Assembly (NCBI GenBank): GCA_027943335.1
Contig: BSBK01002798.1
Span: 1,364,001-1,428,000, forward strand
DNA length: 64,000 nucleotides
From: Chamaecyparis obtusa
Lineage: Eukaryota > Streptophyta > Pinopsida > Cupressales > Cupressaceae
Direction of reading: 5' to 3'
A program made the translations under genes and the position numbers. The notes below the pieces were generated by a model. It had not been told where the DNA came from. It saw only the letters and a list, made by a program, of their open reading frames with translations, and searched no databases. Numbering within the stretch: the stretch's first letter is position 1; every line of letters begins with the position of its first letter. Positions 12,248-22,260 of this stretch are shown here, one piece after another.

Positions 12248-14848
12248 TCAATGGAATTCTCTATTATTAGGCACAAGCTTATCGACACTTTCCTTCAATG
12301 TATTGCAAGTTGCATTCAAATATGCAGGGATAGTAATCTCTACTCCTTCATAAGGAAACTTCAAACATTGATGGTATGTAGAAGGAATAGCTTGCATTTC
12401 ATGTATCCATGGTCTCCCTAGGAGGATGTTGTAAGCCAAAGGTAGATCAAGCACTTGACAAATGGTATCTTTGATAACTAGATCCACTCTGATAGGTAAG
12501 ACAATGGTGCCTTTAGAAGATCTTTCTTGTTCATCATAGGCTTTGATAGTTATCTTCTTTTGAGGATCAATAGCCAATTCTGAAAATCCCAATTGTGTGA
12601 TCAAGCTGTAAGAACAAATGTTTAGGCCAGCGCCCCCATCTATCAACACACGTTTGACTCTATGGTTCTAGATCAAGACTTCTATATGCAAAGGCTGATT
12701 ATGTGGGTGACTCAAGGAGTTGTCATCTTCCTCTGAAAAGGAGATATATTGCAGAGATGTAAGATGTCCAACCATAGTCTGGAACCTATCTAAATCAAGG
12801 TCATTAGGAATATTGGAACCGAGCAAAGCTTTGTCTAGTATGGCTCTGTGAGCTGGAGATATTCGAAGCAACTCAAACATGGAGATTTTTGCATTAGTGT
12901 GTTGGAGTTGTTGAACAATGCTATAAGATGTAGGCCTTGTATCTTTAGAATTGGAAGATTTGGAAGCAACCTTCTGTTTAGAAGCAGATGAAAGATTGAA
13001 GGGAACCTTAGGGACATTTGATGAATCTGGGATTCATCCTTTCAGATGTGATCGAGTAACTGCGTTGGTGGATTGATTTTGTCTATCTCTTCTTACAATT
13101 GTGATGACATTGCAATGCTCTGAGAGAATGGGTTCAACCATATTGATGACAACATTATTTCCTAGGTAGGCATAGTTGACTTTTGCCCCCATATTAGGAT
13201 GAGAAGTTGAAACTCCTTGACCATCTTGTGGAAATGGTTCTGTAAATTCCATATGATCATTATTGCTCTTAGGATTGTCAACTGTGATGTCCTCATTATC
13301 AATAAGATCTTGAATGGTGTGTTTCAACCGGAAGTAGTTATTCATTTTGTGACATTTACCTCAATGGAAATCACATAATTCATTTTCTCTCCACCATTTT
13401 GGCTTAGGCTCAAAATCAGGTGGTCGGATTGCTAGCAAAGAGATGATGTTATCAGCTAGTAGATTTTTCATAGCTGATTCTAAAGATTCCTCAAGAGGAG
13501 TGAACTTTTGATGTTTATCCCAAGATTTGTATTCTGGCTTCTTTTGAAATGGTTCAGATGACTTTTGTTCTGAATCTTTTATGGCTTGGGAACCAAGAGT
13601 CAGATTTTAGGCTGGTGCCTTTGATGGGGCATGGATAGTATCAACAACACCATCTATGACGATGCTTTTGTTCTTGTTCCAATTTTTGTTCTTGTCTTTA
13701 GAACTGGATCCTGATTTGTACTTGTCTTTTTGAAGTGTGATTTCTCCTTTTTTCACAAGCACTTTTTTGATTTTGATAGCATTATCCACCATCTTATCAA
13801 AAGATGTATGATCTTGCATTTGTAGAGGATAATTGATTTCTGGAACAAGGTTATTGATGAAGATTTCTAGTTTTTCTATTTCTAGAATAGGTCTGGCATA
13901 TAGAGAGAACTTCTTCCTCCATCTCTTGAGAAATGTTAGGAATGGTTCCCCTGGATATTGCTTGAGATTACAGATATCAATCATGGTGATTGGATGTTGA
14001 ATATTGTAGGAGTATTGCTGATAAAATAATTTGATCAACTCCTCAAAATTTTTGATAGTAGAAGGCAATCTAGAGAACCAATGGATGGCTGCTCCACCTA
14101 GAGATCTAGGAAAGAGGTGCATCAGATAGGTCAGTTCATGCATGAACTCCATGGATTATGTAAAAAATTCTCTGACATGATCTTGAGGATCATACTTATC
14201 ATACTTATCATACTTTAGCATCTCCACTCTTTTTGGAAATGGTGGCATGTACAAGTCTTTGTCAAATGGAAAAGGACATAGAGCCTCCATGGAGAACTCC
14301 TTGGGTTCCTTCTCTTTTTCGAGTTGATTCAGTTTGACTTGTAAAGCATGTATCTATTTCATCATGGCCATTATCAGAGTTTATTCCTCATGTGTAATGA
14401 TTTCTTTGACATTAAAATTAGGAGGAAGCTTAGCTCCTTGATGGGCCAATTGTAAAAAGTATGCTTCTCTGTCTTCTTTCAAGAAATGCTTCATCATTCA
14501 TTTGAAGTTATCGTCATTTTGATATTGAGAAATTTCTTTAGGTGTGGGTTCTTGATCTGCACCATGTTGAGATTGAGCTCCTTGAGAGCCAAAGTTTGTC
14601 CCTACTTGAGACATGGTAGGAGTTTGTGGACTCCCTAGAATAGATTGATGTGGGGTTTGTTGGGTACCTTCGTGAGTTGATGAAGGAGGAATGTAACCAA
14701 TTTTTAATCAAAGGTTGCCAATACCGTCATCCTCGTAAAGACCAAAATTGATGAGTTACTCAAGAGTTGGACCCCTGGTAGCGGTTATAGGTAAGGTCTA
14801 GGATGCTTCTCCAAATTTCTTGTGTGAGGAAGCTCTAGTTTCCACCAT
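12248..14848 (-). pseudogene. gag-pro: gag-protease of E1b, several in-frame stops
   Basis: From an ATG at 14848 the - frame reads a Tat/Ogre-type gag: matrix/capsid core with YLMHLFPRSLGGAAIHWFSR and YSYNIQHPITMIDICNLKQ (ORF 13607-14152), a basic spacer, then a degenerate zinc-knuckle region with CDFH and FRLKHTIQDLID (13.3-13.4 kb). Retropepsin follows at 12248-12649 with LIDGGAGLNICS (catalytic Asp, with Gly-Ala where Ser-Gly/Thr is commoner) and the flap-side motif YNILLGRPWIH. Gag packages the RNA and protease matures the polyprotein. The few stops are TAG or TGA, so it is decayed but nearly complete. The degeneracy at the Asp triplet is normal for this lineage. Confidence 0.88.
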
Positions 14849-15290
14849 TAACTTTGAGTGAAACAAAAGAATAAGATCTAGATAACTGAAGAATGAATTG
14901 AATCAAGATGATCAGATGATGCAACCTTGTCAAGGTTTAATTGATTTGAAGATTTGATTAGATGTGGGTAAAGGATACTATGCCCTGGATGTATGGGTAG
15001 GTTCCCAAAAGATAGCGGACAAGATATCACAACACTTAGTCATTTTGATGATTGATTGAAGATTGATAGTTATGACAAGGTTTTGACACAAGATGATAAA
15101 GACTCAAATTGATTAAATAGAAGACTGAATTAGATTCAAAAGGCCACTCTTGGAAAATGATAGGGTTCTCAATAGCTACTGCTTTGTTCCTGACATAGTG
15201 ATTTGTTCGACAGATTCTGGAAATAGGTTGAAAAAGCTAAGTATCTGGCAATTCTGACAATTTCTTGACAACTTTCAAAAATTTTCCCAA

Positions 15291-15575
15291 ATGACACTCT
15301 GCAGAATCGTACGATAGTGGGTATGCTATGAAATGATAGTTGAAAAGCTTGTACAATAGTTGAAAAACTCATACGATAGTGGGTATGCTATGAAATGACA
15401 GTTGAAAAAATCGTATGATAGTTGCAAAACTCGCATGACAGTTGCTAGCAGGATTTGACTTTTTGAATTTTGACTGGCAGAGAGACTCATACGACACTAG
15501 GTTCCTTACCATACGATAGTTGGGTAGTGATGAAATGACATTTGACAAAAACTCGTATGACTTTCTGACCTCCTG
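15291..15575 (-). repeat. TCGTAYGA-motif cluster, inner gag leader
   Basis: Imperfect units (such as CTCATACGATAGTGGGTATG on the + strand) recur about every 30-45 bp, interleaved with TGAAATGACAGTTG. Read along the gag RNA the core is CTATCGTATGAG. It resembles the cluster at 17205-17440. Confidence 0.7.
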
Positions 15576-17204
15576 AGATGACTTTTGACTCCAGAAAGGA
15601 ATTTCACTTCAAATTTTGCAAATTTAGGGTTTTCAGTTTCAGATTGTTTGCAACTTTCAATGTCCAAATTTGAGGATTGTAACAGATTTGTTCATTTTTA
15701 GTAACTAGATAGATAAACAAGCACCCAAAATAGCAAGCAAGTGATTTCAAGCATGTCTGAAAATAATAAACAAGGGAAAAAGCAACCTTGCGAATGAACA
15801 ATCAAGTGATTTTATTCATTCTAATCCTCAGAAGCACTAATTGTGTATGTTCCAAAAATGTTTTGCAATAATGCACATATACCCTAGAAAATAAAAATTT
15901 GGCCTCACTAGGGTTTTTAGTAATGGTTTGACTCTGCAACTTTTATGATCCAAAGGGGTGAACTCCAATCCCGACACACCAGGGTTTTGACACAGTCTGA
16001 GAATTTAATCAATCAGGAGCTGCTAGGGAGATCTGACAACCCAACAATGAACCACACCTATGAAGATTTCTTCCACAAGGACATTTATATAGTGGCTATC
16101 ACTATCATGGTGAAAATGGCTATTACCGCTTGAGGTTCTGTCAACGTAGCTTGCCCTGTGAAGGGAGTGTCTGCTATGGTTAACCCTCTCTAAAGGTGAC
16201 TCACAATAGTATACCACAAGGGGACTTGGCTCCAGATCCAAGGGTTTGACACCTTTTCACTTTTAACCTAGACAGAGTAGGCAGATAAATCCGACATGCT
16301 AAGATGAAGATTATCTCACCAAGGTCTATGATATCAACCCCACGTGATCTATCAACCTCTCAGGAGAGAGAATGTATCAATCAATAAGGGAAGACACACA
16401 GACCAAGTAGAACATGAGACGCACTAAGTATCCTCCCTACCTACAAGGATTCTATCATCAAGAAGGATTTCACTGGGAATCCAATCTCTCAAGAACCACA
16501 AATAGTGTTCATAGGGCCTAATTACTATGTTTTCATAGATATATCAGAAAACCAATCTACCCAAAAGCATTCAATAAGCACAAAAGGTGGTACACTTAAT
16601 GCTCCAAATAAACATGAGGTGAGTCCACAAAGTGGTGCATTTAACTCCTCACATAAATTTAAAAGCAAGTCCACACCCTAGAATACTAATGAGATTTGAA
16701 AAGCACAAAATGGGAAAGAACTGGTGGAACAATTAACACTCTTTCTAAGTAGACCCCTCCACTGAACGTGGCACTGACCTTGCAACCACAGGGTGAAAAT
16801 GAGGGGCGAGTAAGAATAAGCGAGTCCAATATCCCAATTTCGCTAATAAGATCAATAAAAAATATCCTAAGATTGCCTATCAATACTTAAGGTGTTACAA
16901 CCTAGTATTCAATTATGCAAATTTGAAGAAAAGCACGCAAAGAAAACACTCAAGCCAAACACATGAGAGATTCATTTTAGGATCCAAATTGAAATGTTAT
17001 CAGATTAAGGAGAATACCTAGAATCCTCGCAACACGCTTAGTAGATGTTTACCTTCTTTTAGCAATTTTTGCACTTTTTCCAATAAAAAACTAATAGGAG
17101 TCAATAAAAAATAGAGAATTTCAATTGTTAAGATTAGTCATTAGTCAAAATCTAAAAACCAAATATGACAAACTACCCTGAAAAATGAAACGACAGTGTA
17201 AATC

Positions 17205-17440
17205 TGATGCTGAAACTCATACGACAGCGGGTCTATTGCCAGACGACAGTCTGAAACTCGTATGACAGTGGGTGTGCTCCCAGATGACAGTCCAGAAACT
17301 TGTACGACACTGGGTGATCTGTGAAATGACAATCCAGCTTCCAAACGACAGTGGGTATCTGATGAAATGATCCTTAATAAAATCAATTGTCATACGACAG
17401 TGGGCACAGTTCGAAATGACTTTTGTCAGAAACTCGTACG
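17205..17440 (-). repeat. TCGTAYGA-motif cluster, outer gag leader
   Basis: Six or more units of the type ACTCGTATGACAGTGGGT alternate with CAGATGACAGTC. The + strand segment 17389-17407 is, in reverse complement, an 18/19 match to GTGCCCAGTGTCGTATGAC at 6851-6869 in the antisense gene. So both genes of the element carry the motif in the same transcript sense. Confidence 0.75.
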
Positions 17441-17529
17441 AAGATTGTACAGACAGAAATTAAAAATCATAGTTTTGCATAGAAATCGAGGAGAAAAAGA
17501 TAGAATTGAATTAGAAACCCATTTCAAGG

Positions 17530-17546
17530 CCCCACGGTGGGCGCCA
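17530..17546 (-). promoter_or_regulatory. Primer binding site of E1b
   Basis: On the - strand TGGCGCCCACCGTGGGG follows the 5' LTR after 4 bp. This type of PBS is familiar from Grande/Tat-like elements; I do not assign the tRNA. The undamaged CpG sites support a young age. Confidence 0.85.
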
Positions 17547-17550
17547 AAAA

Positions 17551-18788
17551 TGTGTGTGTGAAAATTGTACTTGATCAGTAGACACAACACTTCAGTAAAA
17601 CATTAGAGGTTAGCAAAAACATAATCATGCAATGAACTGAAAGCTAAACTAACCAGACGATTTATTGCCTTCTAATAGGTGCAAGTATGATGTTCTCAGA
17701 TTGTTATTGAGATCAGTGACCTTGACGACACCTAAACGAAGGATTTGAATGCAAAACTGATATGAAATATGAATGCAATTAATCTATTTTTTTGATTTTA
17801 TATGCAATGATATGCTAAATTGATATGAATCTATTCCATATGAGAAATTGATATGAATTTAATCTAGCAATGATATGCAATATGAAGCTAAAATGAATGT
17901 AAATACCAAATTGATCTCACAAAAGTTGTTGATTTACAAGAAGCTTGATTCTTTAGACGCCAATTCGATAGACTAAGTTTGCAAATTCATGAGATGATTT
18001 GGGATGAGCTGAAGCCTTAATTTATAGAAATCTAGGGCTTTAGAGGTGCATGGAAAAAAGCCATAAATCACTCTTGATAAACTCAGGTTGATTTTTGAGT
18101 TATCAGAAATAAAAGATATTTAATTTATAAAATCATGCAAAAGTAAGGCTTTAACTCAAAATAGAGTTTAGATCAAATTCCAACTCATGATCAGATGTTG
18201 AGTTTAAATTTAAAATTGATTATTAGTTTCTAGTTGCTTGCTTTTTTGATTGTGCATGATTTAATTATAAATTAATTTAAAAATAAAGTGATTTATTCTC
18301 AACTTAACTGATTTTAAAATTAAAACAATTGATTTATGGGTTAATCAATTATTAAAATCAAACTTTTATTCAAAAATAATATCATTAAATATGACAACTT
18401 GCTTTAATTAATTAAATAAGAATTTAATCAATTAATGATAGGAATTTTGATTTATTGTCAAATTTAAATAATAATACTTAGGGATAAATACAATTAAATT
18501 CAATTAAATAATTAAGTGGCAAAATTAAATCAATTAATTAAATATTCATCATATTCAATTAATCAACTTTAGGATAATTGTGATTTATTGCCAAATAATC
18601 ATTAAATTAAAGATAATTAAGATGATTAGGAATATTACTAGGAATATTCCCTAATGCAGAATATAAGATAATCAATTAGGATTCGATGATGTTTAGATGT
18701 GCCTTAAGTTAGGACTTTGATGTCGATTTCGTTCGATGTGTCGATATATGAGGTTAATGAACCTATAGCCCATTTTTGGGGTATTACA
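17551..18788 (-). repeat. 5' LTR of E1b
   Basis: The 1238-bp repeat is the partner of 4192-5428, about 97% identical by eye, with mostly single-base transitions. It is the promoter-bearing LTR in the element's own orientation. Confidence 0.93.
18021..18026 (-). promoter_or_regulatory. TATA box candidate in the E1b 5' LTR
   Basis: On the - strand TATAAATTAAGG lies about 765 nt into the LTR. It is conserved in the other E1b LTR (4661-4666), and element C has a TATATAATC-like sequence there. Position and conservation fit a U3 promoter; there is no direct evidence of a start site. Confidence 0.4.
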
Positions 18789-18793
18789 GAAAC
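18789..18793. repeat. Target site duplication of E1b, right copy
   Basis: GAAAC, identical to 4187-4191. E1 internal sequence resumes after it. Confidence 0.9.
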
Positions 18794-19123
18794 TAGCAAA
18801 TTTGGGATTGTTTTTTGTTGAAAAGGATCACCTAGATACCTTGGTTATATTCTTTATTATTAAATTTGTTCACTTGTCCATCTCTTTGGTTATATTTATC
18901 TTTATCTTGAGGTTATCTCTTGACTCGAGTCACAAGTGTCGTACATAAGAATCTTACCCCGCAACTTGGGCACTTTGTGATCAGTCATCTTAATATTATT
19001 TTACTCTCTTTTACTATTTGACAAGTGAACACTTTGCTTCTCTAGGGTGGACATCAAGTTGTCTTGTGTCATCTTATTTGGCTCTTTACATTCTCTTTCA
19101 TGCTAAATCAAAACAATTGCATC

Positions 19124-20774
19124 ATGGATCTAAATAATTTAACTAAAGAGGAAGAAGAAGAGATTATTAAGGCATACCTAGCAGAGTAAATTAAATATTT
19201 GATATCTAAAATTTAAAATACACCCTCTAATCAAAATTCTTAGAGACCAATCTATCATTTATCTTCACCTTCTCCAAGCAAGGCCACGTCTCACTTTAAC
19301 AATAACTCTATCTTTGAGCAATATCAAATTCACAACAAACCTATATTTGATTGAGAACATCTTTATGACAAACCTATCTTTGATCGAGAACATCTTTATG
19401 AAAAACCTATCTTTGATCAAGAACATCTTTATGAAAAACCTATCTTTGATCGTAAACATTATCATGACAAACCTATCTTTGACCAACCTATCTTTGATAA
19501 AGAAAATGAAGAAACAAAGTGAATCTTTACTCCTTTTGGAGAATATTATGAATTAGCATTGGAAAAAATCCTTGAAAACAATCTCATCACATTGCCTCCA
19601 ACTGCTTCAAGCATACTTTCATTCTTGAGTACTTACTATGCGTATCATCAAAATATAAGCATAAAACTTTAGATTGCATAGAGTTAAAACATAAAATCCA
19701 AGACCTTATTTATGATGACATAATTGGAATTGAAGATCCTAATGACTCATTTAATGAAGATACTACTCTCAAGCTTGAGAAAAATCCTGAACCTATGTCT
19801 ATTAATTGTTCTCATGGCACCTATACCTTACCCATCATGCATTCATCTCGTAAAGAAGAAAATCCCTCCAAAATTATGCCATTGGACAAAGAACTTAATG
19901 ATTTTCACGCTACCTATGCATATCCTCAAGGGATACCTCTAAAAGAGATCCAAGCTAATATACATCTTTCTACAAGTCGCTTCCATGTTTCAAAGGTCAT
20001 AGATCCCAAGATTCCTTGCACTTCAACACCTATCATACGCATCCTAAATGTCCCTTCATCAACCCTTCATAAACCCCTCACACATATACAAACCCCTACC
20101 TTGTCCCTAGAAGTGGTTCTATGTCAAGAGGACAATCTAAAGTATGAAGAAATGAATATCACTAAAGATCAAGACCAAGATACCATCCATCCTTATCCAA
20201 TGGTTGACCAAAGTATCATATCCCAAGAATCTCATGATGATCCCTTGATATCCATTCACTTCTTCCAAGAAGATATCCCTCTACCTCCTATATCTTATTC
20301 ATCTCCTAAGCAAGATCAAGATACTCCTTCCATCATCTCTAAAGAGCTTATTGAAAATTGAGAGAAAAGTACTCTTCCTATATTATCCAAAGATCCTTGT
20401 CAAGATCAAAATATCCTAGCAAATCCTTGTCATAATCGTTCATATCCATCTCAAAAATCTCCTATCTTTCCTACTCCTTCGCATAAGAATAAATCCTCCC
20501 AAGTTCTTGTTGCTCCTATCAAAGCTACTCATGAGCCTATTGGTATAAATATGGACCTTACATATTAGAGCCTTGGCCATGTGTCTCACTCTGTGGGTGT
20601 TGATATCCCTATCCATTATTTGTCTTCATCATCCAAATCCATCCTTGGTCCTTATATCCCAAGGCTAAAACCTTCAAACCTTCCATCCATATTGGCTCCC
20701 TATGTCCCTCCATACACAAGACCTCTTGCTCCTATTTTTTCATCCACATCCCCCATCATACCTCAAGATCAATG
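19124..20774 (+). pseudogene. Gag-like relic of E1
   Basis: The + strand from ATG 19124 reads an acidic start (LTKEEEEEIIKAYLAE), then an 11-residue repeat tract, then, after a frameshift near 19.63 kb, HKTLDCIELKHKIQDLI. That last segment matches the end of the Tat/Ogre gag zinc-knuckle region; compare FRLKHTIQDLID in E1b. The frame then continues for about 190 codons (19795-20361) and again at 20581-20775 as a Ser/Pro-rich, repetitive segment with no named domain. The capsid core seen in E1b is missing, so gag is shortened as well as frameshifted. The assignment rests on the short knuckle-end motif and the position. Confidence 0.55.
19337..19500 (+). repeat. 33-bp in-frame tandem repeat
   Basis: Four full copies plus a partial copy of a 33-bp unit encode KPIFDREHLYE with small changes. 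Because 33 is a multiple of three, the repeat preserves the frame. The last partial copy is shortened to KPIFDQ-PIFDKE. Confidence 0.85.
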
Positions 20775-21589
20775 AACACATACATCCTTGAGAAATTTCC
20801 ATCCATTCATCCATCTAAACTCATCATATCAGCTTCTTTCATCCACAATTCCCAAGTCTTTTGGAAGCAATTTGGATGTGCAACGTAAAAATAAAAAATA
20901 CAAGAATCCACTTACATATGAAGATCACCATGTCCTATCTAATCAACATGTGGCTTAAAAAAAAGGAACTATTCAAGAGACCTAAAGTGTTCTCAACGAA
21001 AAGAATAAAAAAAATAAAATATGGGTTCCTAAATCCATCATGGAAGAATTGCGATCAAAAGCATCTAAAAGTAAAGAAAAATCAAAAGCTATGTGGATTC
21101 CTAAGCATCTCTTAAAAGAATTGAATATAAAAGAAAAATAAAAGTTGACATCCAAGCTTCCAAATATTTCCAATCCGTATTCTTCCAAACATCTTACATC
21201 CTCTTCATCCATTTTGGGTCCCTGTGTCCTAAAATCCACATCCCTTCCTACATCAAAACCTCAAGCTATTTCATCCATTTTTCCTTCATTATTCCACTAC
21301 CCTTCAAGGTGTGTGTCAATGTTGATCTCAAAAATACATCTTATCCTCCTATTCATTATCCTTCCATCCCCTTTCTCACACCCGAACATAGAAATACTTC
21401 TTATCCTCTCATTCATTATCCTTTCATTCTCCTTATCTCATCTTACACATAAATCCTTATCCTTCATCTCATTTCCCTACCATCACCTTATCATCATCCT
21501 TGAGCATACCTTTCAGTGGCCTTGGCCTATCATAGCACATGTTTCCAATGAATTATTATCCAAAGAGCATCATACTTGACTTCCTCAAA
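20775..21589 (+). other. Serine/proline-rich remnant in E1
   Basis: Broken + frames (20861-21115 and 21145-21579) are rich in serine, proline, leucine and isoleucine and repeat phrases such as SSILGPCV that also occur at 20.64 kb. It may be the continuation of the gag-linked region. No protease, RT or integrase motif could be found. Confidence 0.4.
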
Positions 21590-21720
21590 AAATCTAAAAA
21601 TAAAACAAACTAAAAAATTCAAAAAATTCAAAAAAATCAAATATATATCAAAAGAACAAAAATATTGAAAAACAAAAAAAGTGCCTTGATGAAAACCTGG
21701 AAACAGGCGCTACTTGAGAC
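21590..21720 (+). repeat. A-rich tract and post-integrase motif of E1
   Basis: An A-rich run with AAAATTC repeats is followed at 21681 by GTGCCTTGATGAAAACCTGG and AAACAGGCGCT. It is the same motif as in E1b and C but on the + strand, matching E1's orientation. In C the motif follows integrase, so its presence without pol marks a second pol-less derivative. Confidence 0.7.
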
Positions 21721-22260
21721 CTATGCGCTTATATGTATTAGCTTGTCACTTTTCACTCCAAACTCTTTTGACTTCCACTTCCAATCTCCTTGGTATGGAA
21801 TTGATCTTTGTTTAGGGATAGGGGGCATGAACTGTATTCTCCTATGTTGTGCAATGGTTTTTTCTTAGTACCTCACACTAGTGTTTCTCAAGACTACCCC
21901 AAACAATGTTTCTCAACATTTCCTTTGACATTTAGTGTTTCTCAACACTTATCAGAGATGCTACCTTGATTAGATTCTTTGTTTTCAGTCTAGGATTGCG
22001 TGATATTTCTCACCTATAGGCATGAGTCCTAGTGAGTCAGTGATTATTTTTATCTTTTTTACTCTACACTTAAATTAAAATGACTGAGCTATGCTTAATG
22101 ATATTTTATTTGTATGTTGTCTATTATTGAGTATTTTCATTGATTCTTGGTTTTTCCATGATGTTACTGTTATCATTTTAGTTGCACACTAAATTGGTAA
22201 ATTGACAATTGTTTTCAATTGAAATAGGGGTTTGATAGTTGTTGTTTTAAGTTACAGAAT
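21721..22260 (+). other. E1 3' internal region, first part
   Basis: Non-coding. Short repeats of GTTTCTCAA occur at 21880-21945. Nothing else is recognisable. Confidence 0.5.

Larger units (their letters stand above)
14849..17529 (-). other. E1b 5' leader
   Basis: This is the 2.7-kb untranslated region between PBS and gag. Apart from two motif clusters (listed separately) it shows no coding potential. Long leaders are known for Tat elements; some are spliced, but I cannot fix splice sites here. Confidence 0.6.
4192..18788 (-). mobile_element. E1b: pol-less Tat/Grande-like gypsy element nested in E1
   Basis: The 14.6-kb element has near-identical LTRs, flanking GAAAC duplications, a PBS beside the right LTR and a polypurine tract beside the left one, so it reads right to left. 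Order in its own sense: 5' LTR, 2.7-kb leader, gag-protease, G-patch linker, post-integrase motif, intergenic region, antisense PMD gene, 3' LTR. Reverse transcriptase, both RNase H domains and integrase are absent, so it would need pol proteins from a relative such as element C. The layout matches the Tat lineage (Grande, Ogre, Retand), where antisense extra ORFs are known. LTR identity of about 97% by eye makes it the youngest complete element here. Confidence 0.92.

Noticed and set aside
15291..17440. CRISPR-like or satellite array in the repeated CGTACGAC units
   Set aside because: Units vary in length and sequence, spacers are not unique inserts, and the context is a plant retroelement leader.
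21145..21868. Envelope-like gene in E1
   Set aside because: The hydrophobic-looking frames are low-complexity and lack a signal peptide or fusion features; the position before the post-integrase motif does not fit an env gene.
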